Of a DNA stretch of 40,088 nucleotides, positions 16,414 to 25,175 are shown one piece after another (the stretch's first letter is position 1; every line of letters begins with the position of its first letter). The notes below the pieces were generated by a model, which was given only the letters and a program-made list of their open reading frames with translations, made no database searches and was not told where the DNA came from. The stretch spans positions 1 to 40,088 of the forward strand of contig JAGRJA010000250.1 of NCBI GenBank assembly GCA_020443005.1, in the 5' to 3' direction. Source of the stretch: Pseudomonadales bacterium (GTDB lineage Bacteria; Pseudomonadota; Gammaproteobacteria; Pseudomonadales; UBA7239). A program made the translations under genes and the position numbers.

Positions 16414-16983
16414 ATGTCGCTATCGTCTCTTCATGAAAAAAACGAGCCAGAACCCTGGTACAAGCAGTTTTGGCCCTGGTTCCTGATTGCTCTGCCCGGC
16501 TCTGTGGTCATTGCCGCTATTGCCACCTTGTACATCGCAATACAAAACCCCCAGCCACTTGTGAAAGAAGAGTATTACAAGGATGGTCTGGCGATTAACC
16601 GGGATATGGAAAAAGAACTGGCCGCCGCCCGGGCGGGTTTGCAGGCACACCTCAGTTTCAGCGAGGACAAAAGAATCATCAACATTGCTCTCAGCCGATT
16701 GAAGGAAAACATGCCATTGCCCGAACAAATCTATCTGGCATTCATTCATCCCGCCGATGACACACTCGACATCAACCTGCTACTCAATCTCGATCAAGAC
16801 AGCTTGAACCGAGGAACCCTATACAGTGGAATAATCGATAATGGTATTGCCACTCAAATCGGCGCCCAGCGCTGGTATATACAAATTGAACCTTCTACAA
16901 ATGACAAAAACGGTTTATGGCTCCTGAAAGGAGAAATTCCATCAGGCACCACATCTGCTGTGATTGGCGAAACACTTGAGTAA
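16414..16983 (+). CDS. ccoH: FixH/CcoH family cbb3 oxidase assembly protein
   Basis: The 189-residue product has AAAGGGAG as ribosome binding site. The segment WYKQFWPWFLIALPGSVVIAA is the typical FixH membrane anchor, followed by VKEEYYKDGLAINRDMEKE, another family hallmark, and a beta-rich periplasmic domain. CcoH is needed for stable assembly of the cbb3 complex. It is preceded by a 103-base gap after ccoG without any feature I can identify, and its stop is 4 bases before the ccoI start. Confidence 0.9.
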   Translation: MSLSSLHEKNEPEPWYKQFWPWFLIALPGSVVIAAIATLYIAIQNPQPLVKEEYYKDGLAINRDMEKELAAARAGLQAHLSFSEDKRIINIALSRLKENMPLPEQIYLAFIHPADDTLDINLLLNLDQDSLNRGTLYSGIIDNGIATQIGAQRWYIQIEPSTNDKNGLWLLKGEIPSGTTSAVIGETLE

Positions 16984-16987
16984 AGTC

Positions 16988-19429
16988 ATGTCTCAGTGTT
17001 ATCACTGTGGTCTGGATACCACATCGAATACACCCTACCATCATGAAATAGATGGGTCTGAAAGAATCTTCTGTTGTCCCGGCTGTCAGGCGGTAGCCCT
17101 TACCATCCATGAAAATGGCTTGCAGGACTATTACAAACTGCGAAGCGCAAATGCCTCACCCTTGCTCAAACGACAACCAGCGGATTACGAACTCTATAAT
17201 GAACCCTTGCTTCAGGCAGAGTTTATAAAGAAAAACACCGCATCCAACTGGGAAGCCGAAATATTTATCGAAGATCTGCATTGCGCAGCCTGTTGCTGGC
17301 TAATTGAAAAAGCCGTTACCCGACAAAAAGGAATTGAAGACATCCAGGTCAATCTTTCAACGCACAAAGCGCTGGTGAAATTTGACCCCGAGCATTGCAA
17401 AGCGGCTGACATTTTTTCTGCAATTTCCAAACTGGGTTATCAGGCTGTTCCTGCTTCCGGTAACACCCCCCAAAAACACTTGCAACATCAACGCAAGGAA
17501 GACCTGAAGCGCCTGGGACTGGCGGGTCTGATCATGATGCAGACAGGAATGTTTTCCATTGCACTTTATGCGGGCGAATTTCAGGGAATCGCATACAGCC
17601 ATCAGACCCTGATTCGCGTTTTCAGCCTGATACTATCGACCATCATGCTCGCCTATTGCGCCAAACCCTTTTTTCAGGGCGCCCTGAGAAACCTCAAAAA
17701 CAAGGCACTTGGCATGGATACACCTATCAGCATAGCCTTGTCAGGCGCATGGGTTTCCAGCGCCTACGCCACAATGAGCGGAAACGGCCATGTCTATTTT
17801 GATTCAATTGCGATGTTCACCTTTCTTTTGCTGTTAGCACGGTATATCGAGTCCGGTTCACGCAACCACCCTTCATACTGGCATTTCCGGCCGGACATCC
17901 CTGCCAACTGCAAGCATCTGGATCAACAGGGGAAAATCATGATTGTGCCAGTTGCCAGCCTGAAAGCAGGCCAAATTATCCTTATCAACCCAGGGGAAAC
18001 CATAGTCGCAGATGGAGAAATCATCGAAGGTTGTTCAAGTGTCGATGATTCATCAATCAGCGGAGAGTTTTTACCAAAAAGAAAATCTGCAAACGATCCG
18101 GTTTATGCCGGTAGCATCAATCACGATGGCACCCTGAAAGTCCGAGTAAGCAGAGCTTCCGGCGACAGCAGTCTCTCCGTGATCAACAGGCTCACTGAGA
18201 GAGCGATGCTGGAAAAACCTGAAATAGCCGGTTTTGCCGAAACAGTAGCCTCCCTGTTCACGCTGATTGTATTGTCTTCCACGGGTTTGTGCGGCTTTCT
18301 CTGGTGGTACTTTAACCCTGAAAAACCGGCTCAGGAAATCTTTGAAATCTGTTTTTCGATGTTGATTGCAAGCTGCCCATGCGCATTGTCTCTGGCAACA
18401 CCGGCTGCACTCGCTTTTACCCATAACAGTTTTCGGGCAAAAGGTGTCTTTATCGTCACGAACAATGTGATTGAAAAACTGGTCACCATCAGTCGCGCCA
18501 TGTTTGATAAAACCGGCACACTGACAGAAGGTAGCTTCCGTATCGCAGAAATACAAACTTTGGGTTCACGCAACAAAAATCAATGTATCGCAATCGCCAC
18601 AACCATTGAATCTGTTTCCGATCATCCTGTTTCAGGTGCTTTCAGGCAAGCGCAAGCTTCCGGCCGAAAGGTTAACCATGCCCCTGATTCTTTCTGCCTT
18701 TTTTCAGGGGAAGGTATCGAGGCCGAGATCAAAGATACTGCCTACAGAATGGGGTCACTGCCATTTTGTCAGGAATGGCAACCCGACCTTGGTATGAAAG
18801 TGATGACCGGCGCCGCTCACTATCAAAGAATATGGCTGGTTTCAAAAGAAGAATGTCTTGCCTGCTTCTGCCTTGAAGACAGCATTCGTTCTGATGCAGC
18901 TGATCTGGTCAGCTACTTTTCCAGACAAAAACTTACAACCGAAATAATGAGTGGTGATAGCTCCAGTCATGTCGAATTTGTTGCCGGAAAACTCCATATT
19001 GACAACTTTCATACAGGAATGACAGCCAGCCAAAAACTGAAGATGATAAAAGACAGGCAAAAGAAAGGTGAAAGTGTACTGATGATAGGCGATGGCATAA
19101 ATGACGCGCCCGTTCTGGCTGCTGCCAATGTTTCAATTGCCATGGGTAACGCCAGTGATATCAGTAAAAACAGTGCCGACATACTATTATGTTCAAATCG
19201 GCTTTCCGATATCAAAACACTTTTAATTCAATCAAGAAAAACACTTCGCATTATCAAACAGAATATCGGCTGGGCCCTGTTTTACAACTGTTCCATTCTG
19301 CCGATGGCGGGTTTGGGGCTTGTCCCGCCCTGGTTGGCGGCAATCGGCATGTCATTAAGCTCTCTCGGCGTTATAATCAATGCACGAAGACTAAAACTGC
19401 CTCTGGAGTTATCAACAGTTCATGGATAG
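16988..19429 (+). CDS. ccoI: Copper-transporting P1B-type ATPase CcoI/FixI for cbb3 assembly
   Basis: The product has 813 residues from ATG 16988. Its N-terminal Cys cluster (CYHCG, FCCPGC) is followed by a heavy-metal-associated domain with CAAC (Cys99-Cys102). The pump core shows the SCPCALSLATP transport motif, the phosphorylation site FDKTGTLTEG, SDHPVSGAF of the nucleotide domain and the hinge GDGINDAPV. This family exports Cu+ to the periplasm for insertion into CcoN. The start is only 4 bases after the ccoH stop, so it is probably translationally coupled, and its end overlaps ccoS by 8 bases. Confidence 0.96.
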   Translation: MSQCYHCGLDTTSNTPYHHEIDGSERIFCCPGCQAVALTIHENGLQDYYKLRSANASPLLKRQPADYELYNEPLLQAEFIKKNTASNWEAEIFIEDLHCAACCWLIEKAVTRQKGIEDIQVNLSTHKALVKFDPEHCKAADIFSAISKLGYQAVPASGNTPQKHLQHQRKEDLKRLGLAGLIMMQTGMFSIALYAGEFQGIAYSHQTLIRVFSLILSTIMLAYCAKPFFQGALRNLKNKALGMDTPISIALSGAWVSSAYATMSGNGHVYFDSIAMFTFLLLLARYIESGSRNHPSYWHFRPDIPANCKHLDQQGKIMIVPVASLKAGQIILINPGETIVADGEIIEGCSSVDDSSISGEFLPKRKSANDPVYAGSINHDGTLKVRVSRASGDSSLSVINRLTERAMLEKPEIAGFAETVASLFTLIVLSSTGLCGFLWWYFNPEKPAQEIFEICFSMLIASCPCALSLATPAALAFTHNSFRAKGVFIVTNNVIEKLVTISRAMFDKTGTLTEGSFRIAEIQTLGSRNKNQCIAIATTIESVSDHPVSGAFRQAQASGRKVNHAPDSFCLFSGEGIEAEIKDTAYRMGSLPFCQEWQPDLGMKVMTGAAHYQRIWLVSKEECLACFCLEDSIRSDAADLVSYFSRQKLTTEIMSGDSSSHVEFVAGKLHIDNFHTGMTASQKLKMIKDRQKKGESVLMIGDGINDAPVLAAANVSIAMGNASDISKNSADILLCSNRLSDIKTLLIQSRKTLRIIKQNIGWALFYNCSILPMAGLGLVPPWLAAIGMSLSSLGVIINARRLKLPLELSTVHG

Positions 19430-19652
19430 CCTCTATATTCTCATTCCTATCGCAATGGTTTTTTCAGCGCTTGCCATCGCCGCCTATTTATGGGCAGTAA
19501 ACAGTGGCCAGTATGATGACCTTGAAAAAGAAGCTAGCCAGATACTTTTTGATGATCCCTCAGTCTTTAACCTGCAAAATGAAAAAACAAATGAACAATC
19601 AGGCAACCCGCAAACCGGTTGCATCCCGACTGAACAAAAAAGTGTGCAATGA
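19422..19652 (+). CDS. ccoS: cbb3-type oxidase assembly protein CcoS
   Basis: The 76-residue product opens with MDSLYILIPIAMVFSALAIAAYLWAV, one membrane helix. The short family signature SGQYDDLEKEASQILFDD follows, then a polar tail. CcoS is needed for cofactor (haem b and CuB) insertion into the cbb3 oxidase in species tested. It overlaps the end of ccoI by 8 bases and the next gene by 4, so it is part of one coupled transcript. Confidence 0.93.
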   Translation: MDSLYILIPIAMVFSALAIAAYLWAVNSGQYDDLEKEASQILFDDPSVFNLQNEKTNEQSGNPQTGCIPTEQKSVQ

Positions 19653-20515
19653 CTGAATTGCAATCCCCTTATCTGATTGCTTTTTTTTTGGGCCTGATGG
19701 GCAGCACACACTGTATCGGCATGTGCGGAGGAATTTCCGGCAGTATCGGCCTGACGCTTGATGAAAGACCGCTCAAGACCTTGCTTTACACCACACTGTT
19801 CAATCTGGGCAGAATAAACAGTTATGTGTTTGCAGGCTTGTTAATCGGCACGCTAGGCACACTAGTCTCTTCCATTGCTCCTGCGCCTGCCACCCTGATC
19901 GCGGTCTCCAGAACGCTTTCGGGTATTTTGCTGGTTGTCATGGCGCTTTATATTGGGCAATGGTGGTCAGGGTTGGCAAAACTGGAACATCTTGTCGGGG
20001 GCTTGTGGCAACACATCCAGCCTCTCACACGCGCTTTATTACCGGTCAGGCAATGGCATCAGGCATTATTAGTCGGGTTTATCTGGGGCTGGATACCTTG
20101 TGGTCTTGTCTACAGCACACTGATATGGGCGTCCTTGACCACCCAAGGAATTGACATTGCCCTGCTGATGTTGTGTTTCGGCTTCGGTACTGCCCCCGCC
20201 ATGATAAGCACCCTTTTTTTTGCCAACAAACTGGCAAAAGTGCTTCAGCATAAATTTACCCGTAGCACCCTTGCAGGGGCACTGATCGTGTTTGGCCTCT
20301 GGACGATTATTGGCGGGAATATGCATTATTTTCATACTGGCTCATCACACACACACACCGAAAGCTCAGTAAAAATTGAAACCGACAAAACCAAAAGCCA
20401 CGCGCCTGATGCGGCTTCCACAAACTCCGATGCTCCTCCCACAACTGATCAGCCTGCACAGCAGGACAAAAATGAACCCCTTGAACAACATGACAGGCAT
20501 CATCAACATCATTAA
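19649..20515 (+). CDS. TauE/SafE-DsbD_2-like membrane protein with His-rich C-terminal tail
   Basis: The 288-residue product starts in an ATGA overlap with ccoS. The first helix contains LMGSTHCIGMCGG, the conserved HCxGMCGG motif of the DsbD-like TauE/SafE subfamily that often follows ccoS in gammaproteobacteria. About six hydrophobic helices run to residue 225. The remaining 60 residues are polar and His-rich (HYFHTGSSHTHTE, ending RHHQHH), an extension not usual for the family as I know it. A role in copper or redox supply to the oxidase is inferred from the position and the His/Cys residues. A run of nine Ts at 19681-19689 codes part of helix 1. Confidence 0.85.
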   Translation: MTELQSPYLIAFFLGLMGSTHCIGMCGGISGSIGLTLDERPLKTLLYTTLFNLGRINSYVFAGLLIGTLGTLVSSIAPAPATLIAVSRTLSGILLVVMALYIGQWWSGLAKLEHLVGGLWQHIQPLTRALLPVRQWHQALLVGFIWGWIPCGLVYSTLIWASLTTQGIDIALLMLCFGFGTAPAMISTLFFANKLAKVLQHKFTRSTLAGALIVFGLWTIIGGNMHYFHTGSSHTHTESSVKIETDKTKSHAPDAASTNSDAPPTTDQPAQQDKNEPLEQHDRHHQHH

Positions 20516-20544
20516 CAAAAAACTCACACCCATGTCCCAATAAA

Positions 20545-20574
20545 AAAAAAGGAGCATAAAAATGCTCCTTTTTT
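20545..20574. terminator. Bidirectional rho-independent terminator
   Basis: Stem AAAAAAGGAGCAT / ATGCTCCTTTTTT with an AAAA loop closes the ccoGHIS-tauE transcript (ends 20515) and, in the other direction, ompW (ends 20609). Confidence 0.88.
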
Positions 20575-20608
20575 CACTTCGCCGAAGGCGAAAATCAGGG
20601 TCGGTCGG

Positions 20609-21304
20609 TTAGAACTTGTAGCCAACACCTACCATGTAAACCCAAGGGTCAATGTCGACATCTGCTGTCACCTTCCCGGCAGGACTTTTTATAGTTGCTT
20701 CTGTGTCAATATCAAGGTTCCACACAGACAGATTCACCAGCAAATTCTCACTGACGGTAATATCCACACCTGCTTCCAGTGCCAAGCCCCAGGAATCATC
20801 CAGCGACATTTTAGATTTCCCACCCAGTGCTGTTTCGAGCCCGCTGTGTACATCCTCGTCAAAGAACACGTTGTAATTCACACCTACGCCGACATAAGGC
20901 TGTACAGTCGCCTCCTTGTCATTAAAGAAATACTGTGCAGTTACAGTTGGGGGCAAATGTTTTGTGCTACCAATGTTTTTGGTGGCAAGCGCGCCCTGAA
21001 TCGTCGAATCACCCTTGATTTCATGATCAAAGGGGGTTGCGGCCAACACGCCCAGACCAATATGATCGGTGAACATATAGGTGCCGGTGATGCCCAACTG
21101 TGTATTATTGTCAACAGAAAGGTCTCCGCCAGCCGTTGCACCCAAAACAGCACCGTTCAATTTGAGATCGTTGTTACTTTCGTCGGGAGCCACAGTCGCT
21201 GCACCCAAACGCAAAATAAAATCCCCTGCCTCATGTGCCTGAACCGAACCGGCGGTCAAACCAAAACCGATCACAGCAGCTGTTGCCAAAATATTTTTTC
21301 TCAT
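20609..21304 (-). CDS. ompW: Outer membrane protein OmpW
   Basis: The 231-residue product has a signal peptide (MRKNILATAAVIGFGLTAGSVQA) and then the OmpW pattern: DFILRLGAATVAP, GITGTYMFTDHIGLGVLAATPF, LPPTVTAQYFFND, QPYVGVGVNYNVFF and the C-terminal VYMVGVGYKF ending in Phe. This is an eight-stranded outer-membrane barrel with a hydrophobic channel. OmpW is known to be FNR-controlled in enterobacteria, and an FNR-type box with TAGAAT lies upstream at 21342-21382. It may carry small hydrophobic compounds, which would fit the P450 operons, but that link is inference. Confidence 0.95.
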   Translation of the reverse strand: MRKNILATAAVIGFGLTAGSVQAHEAGDFILRLGAATVAPDESNNDLKLNGAVLGATAGGDLSVDNNTQLGITGTYMFTDHIGLGVLAATPFDHEIKGDSTIQGALATKNIGSTKHLPPTVTAQYFFNDKEATVQPYVGVGVNYNVFFDEDVHSGLETALGGKSKMSLDDSWGLALEAGVDITVSENLLVNLSVWNLDIDTEATIKSPAGKVTADVDIDPWVYMVGVGYKF

Positions 21305-21341
21305 GTAATTGCTACACTTGATAACACCAAAAAGTGATGCA

Positions 21342-21382
21342 ATTCTAATAAAGCCCTTTTTTTTATTATTGACTTAAATCAG
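21342..21382 (-). promoter_or_regulatory. FNR/Anr box with -10 element for ompW
   Basis: The minus strand reads CTGATTTAAGTCAA (21369-21382), one mismatch (C for T) from the FNR dyad. TAGAAT lies at 21347-21342, 21 bases after the box. The box centre is about 71 bases before the ompW ATG. OmpW regulation by FNR is known in other species. Confidence 0.75.
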
Positions 21383-21455
21383 GATAAACGACGAAACATT
21401 ATGATTAAACATATGTTTCATTATCGCCAGTTTTACAAGAGGCTGTTGACAGAGG

Positions 21456-21740
21456 CTAGTGCGGGGGCATCCACGGATTTTCGATATCAAACCGGCCCCG
21501 CGCTTGCAATTCTTTTTTGACGCTTTGGTATAAATGCCGCTGCTCCTCGGTGAGAAGATTCTGGCTATCTCTCAAGATTTCCCATAATTTTTCTGATGAG
21601 AAACTGCCTGCATCAATATCCTCTAGTGAATATAAAATAACTTTCGAGTCCGGATTTTTTGCAGGGGCATTTCTTTTAACTGAACATAAAATTGACTTGT
21701 TAAAGTCATTTTGAAGTTTATCCCGGTTTTCCAGCATCAC
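21456..21740 (-). CDS. Uncharacterised 94-residue protein
   Basis: No family is recognised. The frame begins with GTG-ATG, so the start may be 21740 or 21737; GAGGT lies upstream. The product is polar, with a helical second half (SSEKLWEILRDSQNLLTEEQ, then YQSVKKELQARG) and the ending FDIENPWMPPH. There is no membrane segment. It lies 102 bases after rimI on the same strand, so it might be the last gene of the leuA-holD-rimI transcript or stand alone. Codon use and the neat fit between rimI and ompW support a real gene. Confidence 0.6.
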   Translation of the reverse strand: MMLENRDKLQNDFNKSILCSVKRNAPAKNPDSKVILYSLEDIDAGSFSSEKLWEILRDSQNLLTEEQRHLYQSVKKELQARGRFDIENPWMPPH

Positions 21741-21842
21741 TTTTTGCAGACCTCATTTTTACAATGATGCGTATTCTATGATTCGAATATAAAAAAGCAG
21801 TTAAGTTCAGGGTTGATTTGTATTTATTTCTGATTTTTGTAA

Positions 21843-22334
21843 TCAAATACCGCTAAACAGTTTTTCATTTTTTATCAGCGGCAGTGCCATCAGCAAGGCA
21901 TCTTCGCGACCCTTTTTTGCAGGATAGTAACCCCTGCGTTGACCGATCTCTACAAAGCCAACGGACAAATAGAGGTTAATGGCCGAAAGATTACTCACCC
22001 TGACCTCCAGAAAAATGGTTTCTGCCTCGGCTTTTGCCATTGAGATCAATTTGTTCAACATCGTCCTGCCAAAGCCCCTGCCCCGATACTGAGTAGAAAC
22101 CAGAAGGTTCAGCAAGGTGTATTCATCTGCGACTGACAAAGCGGCAAAATAGCCTACAATCTCCTCATGGAACTCATAAAGACCGACACGGTGTCTGCCC
22201 GAATCAAGCGTTCCCTCAAGTATTTCATAAGACCATGGATAGGCTTGTTCTTGATATTCCAGCGCATAAAGGCGCTCGATATCAGAGGGCCGCGCCATTC
22301 TGAAAGATGGCATCTCCTGCTTGCCCGCTTTCAT
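21843..22334 (-). CDS. rimI: Ribosomal protein S18 alanine N-acetyltransferase-like GNAT enzyme
   Basis: The 163-residue GNAT-fold protein has the acetyl-CoA-binding loop QYRGRGFGRTML after LLNLLV, then EVRVSNLSAINLYLSVGFVEIGQRRGYYP, the RimI hallmark. RimI acetylates the N-terminal alanine of ribosomal protein S18. The start overlaps the preceding holD-like gene by 4 bases (ATGA), as holD-rimI pairs do in other gammaproteobacteria. The first ATG is 7 codons before another (MPSFRMARP), so the N-terminus may be slightly shorter. Confidence 0.92.
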   Translation of the reverse strand: MKAGKQEMPSFRMARPSDIERLYALEYQEQAYPWSYEILEGTLDSGRHRVGLYEFHEEIVGYFAALSVADEYTLLNLLVSTQYRGRGFGRTMLNKLISMAKAEAETIFLEVRVSNLSAINLYLSVGFVEIGQRRGYYPAKKGREDALLMALPLIKNEKLFSGI

Positions 22335-23278
22335 ATTTCCCCCATAAATGGCGAAAGCCTCTCCCAGACCTGCTTTTTCAAAACCGGAGACGATATTAAG
22401 GCCTGCAATGAAGGAAGAAAAACAGTCGTGATCGTTGAGGAAAACACCGGCTCGGGTGTCAAAAGTGCACGAATATCATCACCCATAACGAAAAGATACC
22501 GGCTGTTATAATGTTCCTGACAAACCTCCAGAAAAGCGAGCAACCTTTCCTGTGCCGCCAATCGCAGGTTTGCGCCATCCGCACTGGGCTGCCATTCAAA
22601 CTGCCGCACGGGTGCAACCATGTCCAGTGGTTTTTGCAAGGCAAAAAAAATCGCCTTTATTAAATGGAAATGCGCGCCACCGAGATGCTTGCTGTTATTG
22701 AGAAGCAGCACATCGGGCACAGGTTGAAACAGGGATAGCTGAAAGGCCGACTGGCAAATTACCGGTTCTTCCCGCTGTGTTTCCAAAGCCACTTCAGCCT
22801 GCGGTTTTTGACCCGATGGAATCCCGGGTATGGACGGTGCATCTTCAACAGCAACGACCGCGTTTTCTGAAGGTGCCTTATCCGGAACTTTGGGCTTGCC
22901 ATCCGGGTTAAAAAAACGGGCCTTGATATCGGCAAGACTGGTAATTTTCATGGAAGCCGTTTCAGGGCTGGAAGTGTTGTTTTCCTCCGGCTTGCTGGCG
23001 TGCTCCACGCTTGTTGAAGTCAAGGTTTGCGACAGCTGTTCGACGCCCCCGTTAAAAGGCTTAACCTGCTCCCCGGCACCAGAAACCAGGCCAAACGCCC
23101 CGTATTGATCAGTTTCAGGCTCGATGGCGGCTGACGATACAAGGCCATGTGCGTCAGGGGAAAGCATACCCTGGCCTTCTTGCATGACCGACGGTTTCGC
23201 TGCGGATAACTGAAAACGGGCCTTGTAGGAAACAACGCCCATTTTTTCCAGATACCTCAAGCGAGTGATGTCATCCAT
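22331..23278 (-). CDS. holD: Putative DNA polymerase III psi subunit (HolD-like) with long linker
   Basis: The 315-residue product has an N-terminal RLRYLEKMGVVSYKARF that resembles the conserved clamp-loader-binding peptide of HolD (LQQLGI..W..R). A Pro/Ser/Glu-rich, low-order segment follows (about residues 35-180). The C-terminal domain contains PDVLLLNNS, YLFVMGDDIRALL and FLPSLQALISSPVLKKQVWERL, reminiscent of HolD. HolD in E. coli has only 137 residues, so this version is more than twice as long. Position directly before rimI supports the call. It starts 5 bases after the leuA stop. The psi subunit links the clamp loader to SSB through chi. Sequence similarity is weak, so confidence is moderate. 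Confidence 0.6.
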   Translation of the reverse strand: MDDITRLRYLEKMGVVSYKARFQLSAAKPSVMQEGQGMLSPDAHGLVSSAAIEPETDQYGAFGLVSGAGEQVKPFNGGVEQLSQTLTSTSVEHASKPEENNTSSPETASMKITSLADIKARFFNPDGKPKVPDKAPSENAVVAVEDAPSIPGIPSGQKPQAEVALETQREEPVICQSAFQLSLFQPVPDVLLLNNSKHLGGAHFHLIKAIFFALQKPLDMVAPVRQFEWQPSADGANLRLAAQERLLAFLEVCQEHYNSRYLFVMGDDIRALLTPEPVFSSTITTVFLPSLQALISSPVLKKQVWERLSPFMGEI

Positions 23279-23283
23279 TCCGC

Positions 23284-24831
23284 TCAGACACCACCACTTT
23301 GAGGGTGAGCCCGCTCCACACGAGACATCATAATATTAAGCGCATTCAGATATGCCTTGACGGAAGCGACAACAATATCGGTATCGGCACCATTACCGTT
23401 TACGATACGGCCATCGCGCTCCAGCCGAACAGTAACTTCACCCTGCGAATCCGTTCCACTGGTGATGGCATTGACAGAATACAACTGTAAGTCGGTACCG
23501 CTTTGGGCGATTTTTTCGATTGCCTTGAAGGACGCATCGACCGGCCCGCTGCCATCGGCAGATGTTCTCTGCGATTGCCCGGCGACCATCAACTCGATTT
23601 CAGCATGGGGCGTCGAGCCTGTTTTGGAATGCACTTCCATACTTTTCAGGCGATAGGTTTCCCCCACTTCAGTGGAGTTCACATCGCTGACCAAAGCCTG
23701 TAAATCCTCGTCAAAAATCTCATGCTTCTTGTCAGCCAGCTCCTTGAAACGGGCGAATGCCTCATTCAATTCTTCAGGCGTCCCGAAAACCACACCCAAC
23801 TCCTCAAGGCGGGCTTTGAACGCTGCACGCCCGGAATGCTTACCCATCACCAGTTTATTGGTATTCCAGCCAACATCCTCAGCTCTCATGATTTCGTAGG
23901 TTTCACGGTGCTTCAAAACACCGTCCTGATGAATACCGGACTCATGGGCGAATGCATTCGCTCCGACAATTGCCTTGTTCGGTTGTACAGGGAAACCGGT
24001 AATATTGGAAACAAGGCGGGAAGCGGGAACAATGTGCCGGGTATCAATACCCGTTTCTACCGGAAAAACATCCTTGCGGGTTGCCACGGCCATGACGATT
24101 TCTTCCAGCGACGCATTACCTGCCCGCTCGCCCAGACCGTTTATGGTGCACTCCACCTGCCGGGCACCATGCACTACGGCAGACAAGGAGTTGGCAACAG
24201 CCAAACCAAGGTCATTGTGACAATGCACGGAAAACACTGCTTTATCTGCATTGGGAATATTCTGTATCAATTTGCCAATCGTCTCACCAAACTGACCCGG
24301 CTCACCATAACCGACGGTATCGGGAATATTGATGGTTCCTGCTCCGGCATTGATACAGGCTTCAATAATTCTGCACATGAATTCAAACTCGGAACGACTG
24401 GCATCCTCAAGTGAAAATTCAACATTATCGGTAAACTGACGCGCATAGGTAACCGCCTTGACAGCCTGCTCAATGACCTGGGGTGGCTCCATCTTCAGTT
24501 TGTATTTCATGTGAATCGGCGAAGTGGCGATGAAAGTATGAATACGGCTGGATGCTGCATTTTTCAGCGCATCTGCGGCCCTTGCTATGTCGCCTTCAAC
24601 TGCCCGCGCCAAACTGCAAACAGTGCTATCCTTAACCGCATTGGCAACTGCCTTGACAGCGTCAAAATCACCCGGGCTGGCAATAGCAAAACCGGCTTCG
24701 ATCACATCAACCTTCATTTTTTCAAGCACTTTCGCGATACGCACCTTTTCATCCCGTGTCATTGATGCACCGGGGCTTTGCTCACCATCTCTCAAGGTAG
24801 TATCAAAAATAATTAACTTGTCTTTGCTCAT
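23284..24831 (-). CDS. leuA: 2-isopropylmalate synthase
   Basis: The 515-residue product shows FDTTLRDGEQSPGASM, the catalytic start of the TIM barrel, then SVHCHNDLGLAVANS with the HxH metal site, and GIHQDGVLKH. The C-terminal allosteric leucine-binding domain runs from about residue 390. It joins acetyl-CoA and 2-oxoisovalerate in the first step of leucine synthesis. GGAG lies 9 bases before the ATG. No leucine-rich leader peptide or attenuator was seen upstream. It appears to head a transcript with holD and rimI. Confidence 0.97.
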   Translation of the reverse strand: MSKDKLIIFDTTLRDGEQSPGASMTRDEKVRIAKVLEKMKVDVIEAGFAIASPGDFDAVKAVANAVKDSTVCSLARAVEGDIARAADALKNAASSRIHTFIATSPIHMKYKLKMEPPQVIEQAVKAVTYARQFTDNVEFSLEDASRSEFEFMCRIIEACINAGAGTINIPDTVGYGEPGQFGETIGKLIQNIPNADKAVFSVHCHNDLGLAVANSLSAVVHGARQVECTINGLGERAGNASLEEIVMAVATRKDVFPVETGIDTRHIVPASRLVSNITGFPVQPNKAIVGANAFAHESGIHQDGVLKHRETYEIMRAEDVGWNTNKLVMGKHSGRAAFKARLEELGVVFGTPEELNEAFARFKELADKKHEIFDEDLQALVSDVNSTEVGETYRLKSMEVHSKTGSTPHAEIELMVAGQSQRTSADGSGPVDASFKAIEKIAQSGTDLQLYSVNAITSGTDSQGEVTVRLERDGRIVNGNGADTDIVVASVKAYLNALNIMMSRVERAHPQSGGV

Positions 24832-25175
24832 GGAAAAACTCCAATCCTGATTGCAGGCATACAGCCTGAAAAATATCGTAGCCGTTAAAGCGGCCTATTA
24901 TGGCACTTCGGCTAACGGCAATAAATAAAACTTGTGGGGGGAATAATAGAATCTGCCACTAGGGCAGTAGAGAAAGCAGCAAGGAATAATTCACGCCAAC
25001 ACAGAAAACCTGCCGGGCAGTTTTACCCGACAAAACCGTTTCTGTTGATATGTGAATTGCTGGTTTCATGCGTCACCTTAATTAAGCGCTTATGATAACG
25101 CTGAACAACGATAAAACCAAGACGAGACCGAATATTCGGCTCAATTTCTCGACAAAAGGTGAACAGTGCTCATGA
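24832..25175. other. Intergenic region before leuA (344 bases)
   Basis: This gap separates leuA from the glycan island. I see no convincing gene, RNA or repeat. It must contain the leuA promoter. A short hairpin at 25005-25024 (next entry) could end the glycosyltransferase gene that stops at 25176. Confidence 0.5.
25005..25024 (-). terminator. Possible terminator after the leftmost glycosyltransferase gene
   Basis: On the minus strand AAAACTGCCCGGCAGGTTTT forms a short, imperfect stem ending in TTTT. It is 150 bases after the stop codon and weak, so it is only a candidate. Confidence 0.3.

Noticed and set aside
19681..19689. T9 tract in the membrane protein after ccoS as a phase-variation site
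   Set aside because: Phe codons in a membrane helix readily create T runs, and the gene is a conserved respiratory partner, so a switch is less likely than for the C9 and G8 tracts.
23722..24414. 230-codon open frame on the plus strand inside leuA
   Set aside because: It lies wholly antisense to a strongly supported leuA, lacks a recognisable domain, and its low-quality composition is typical of a shadow frame.
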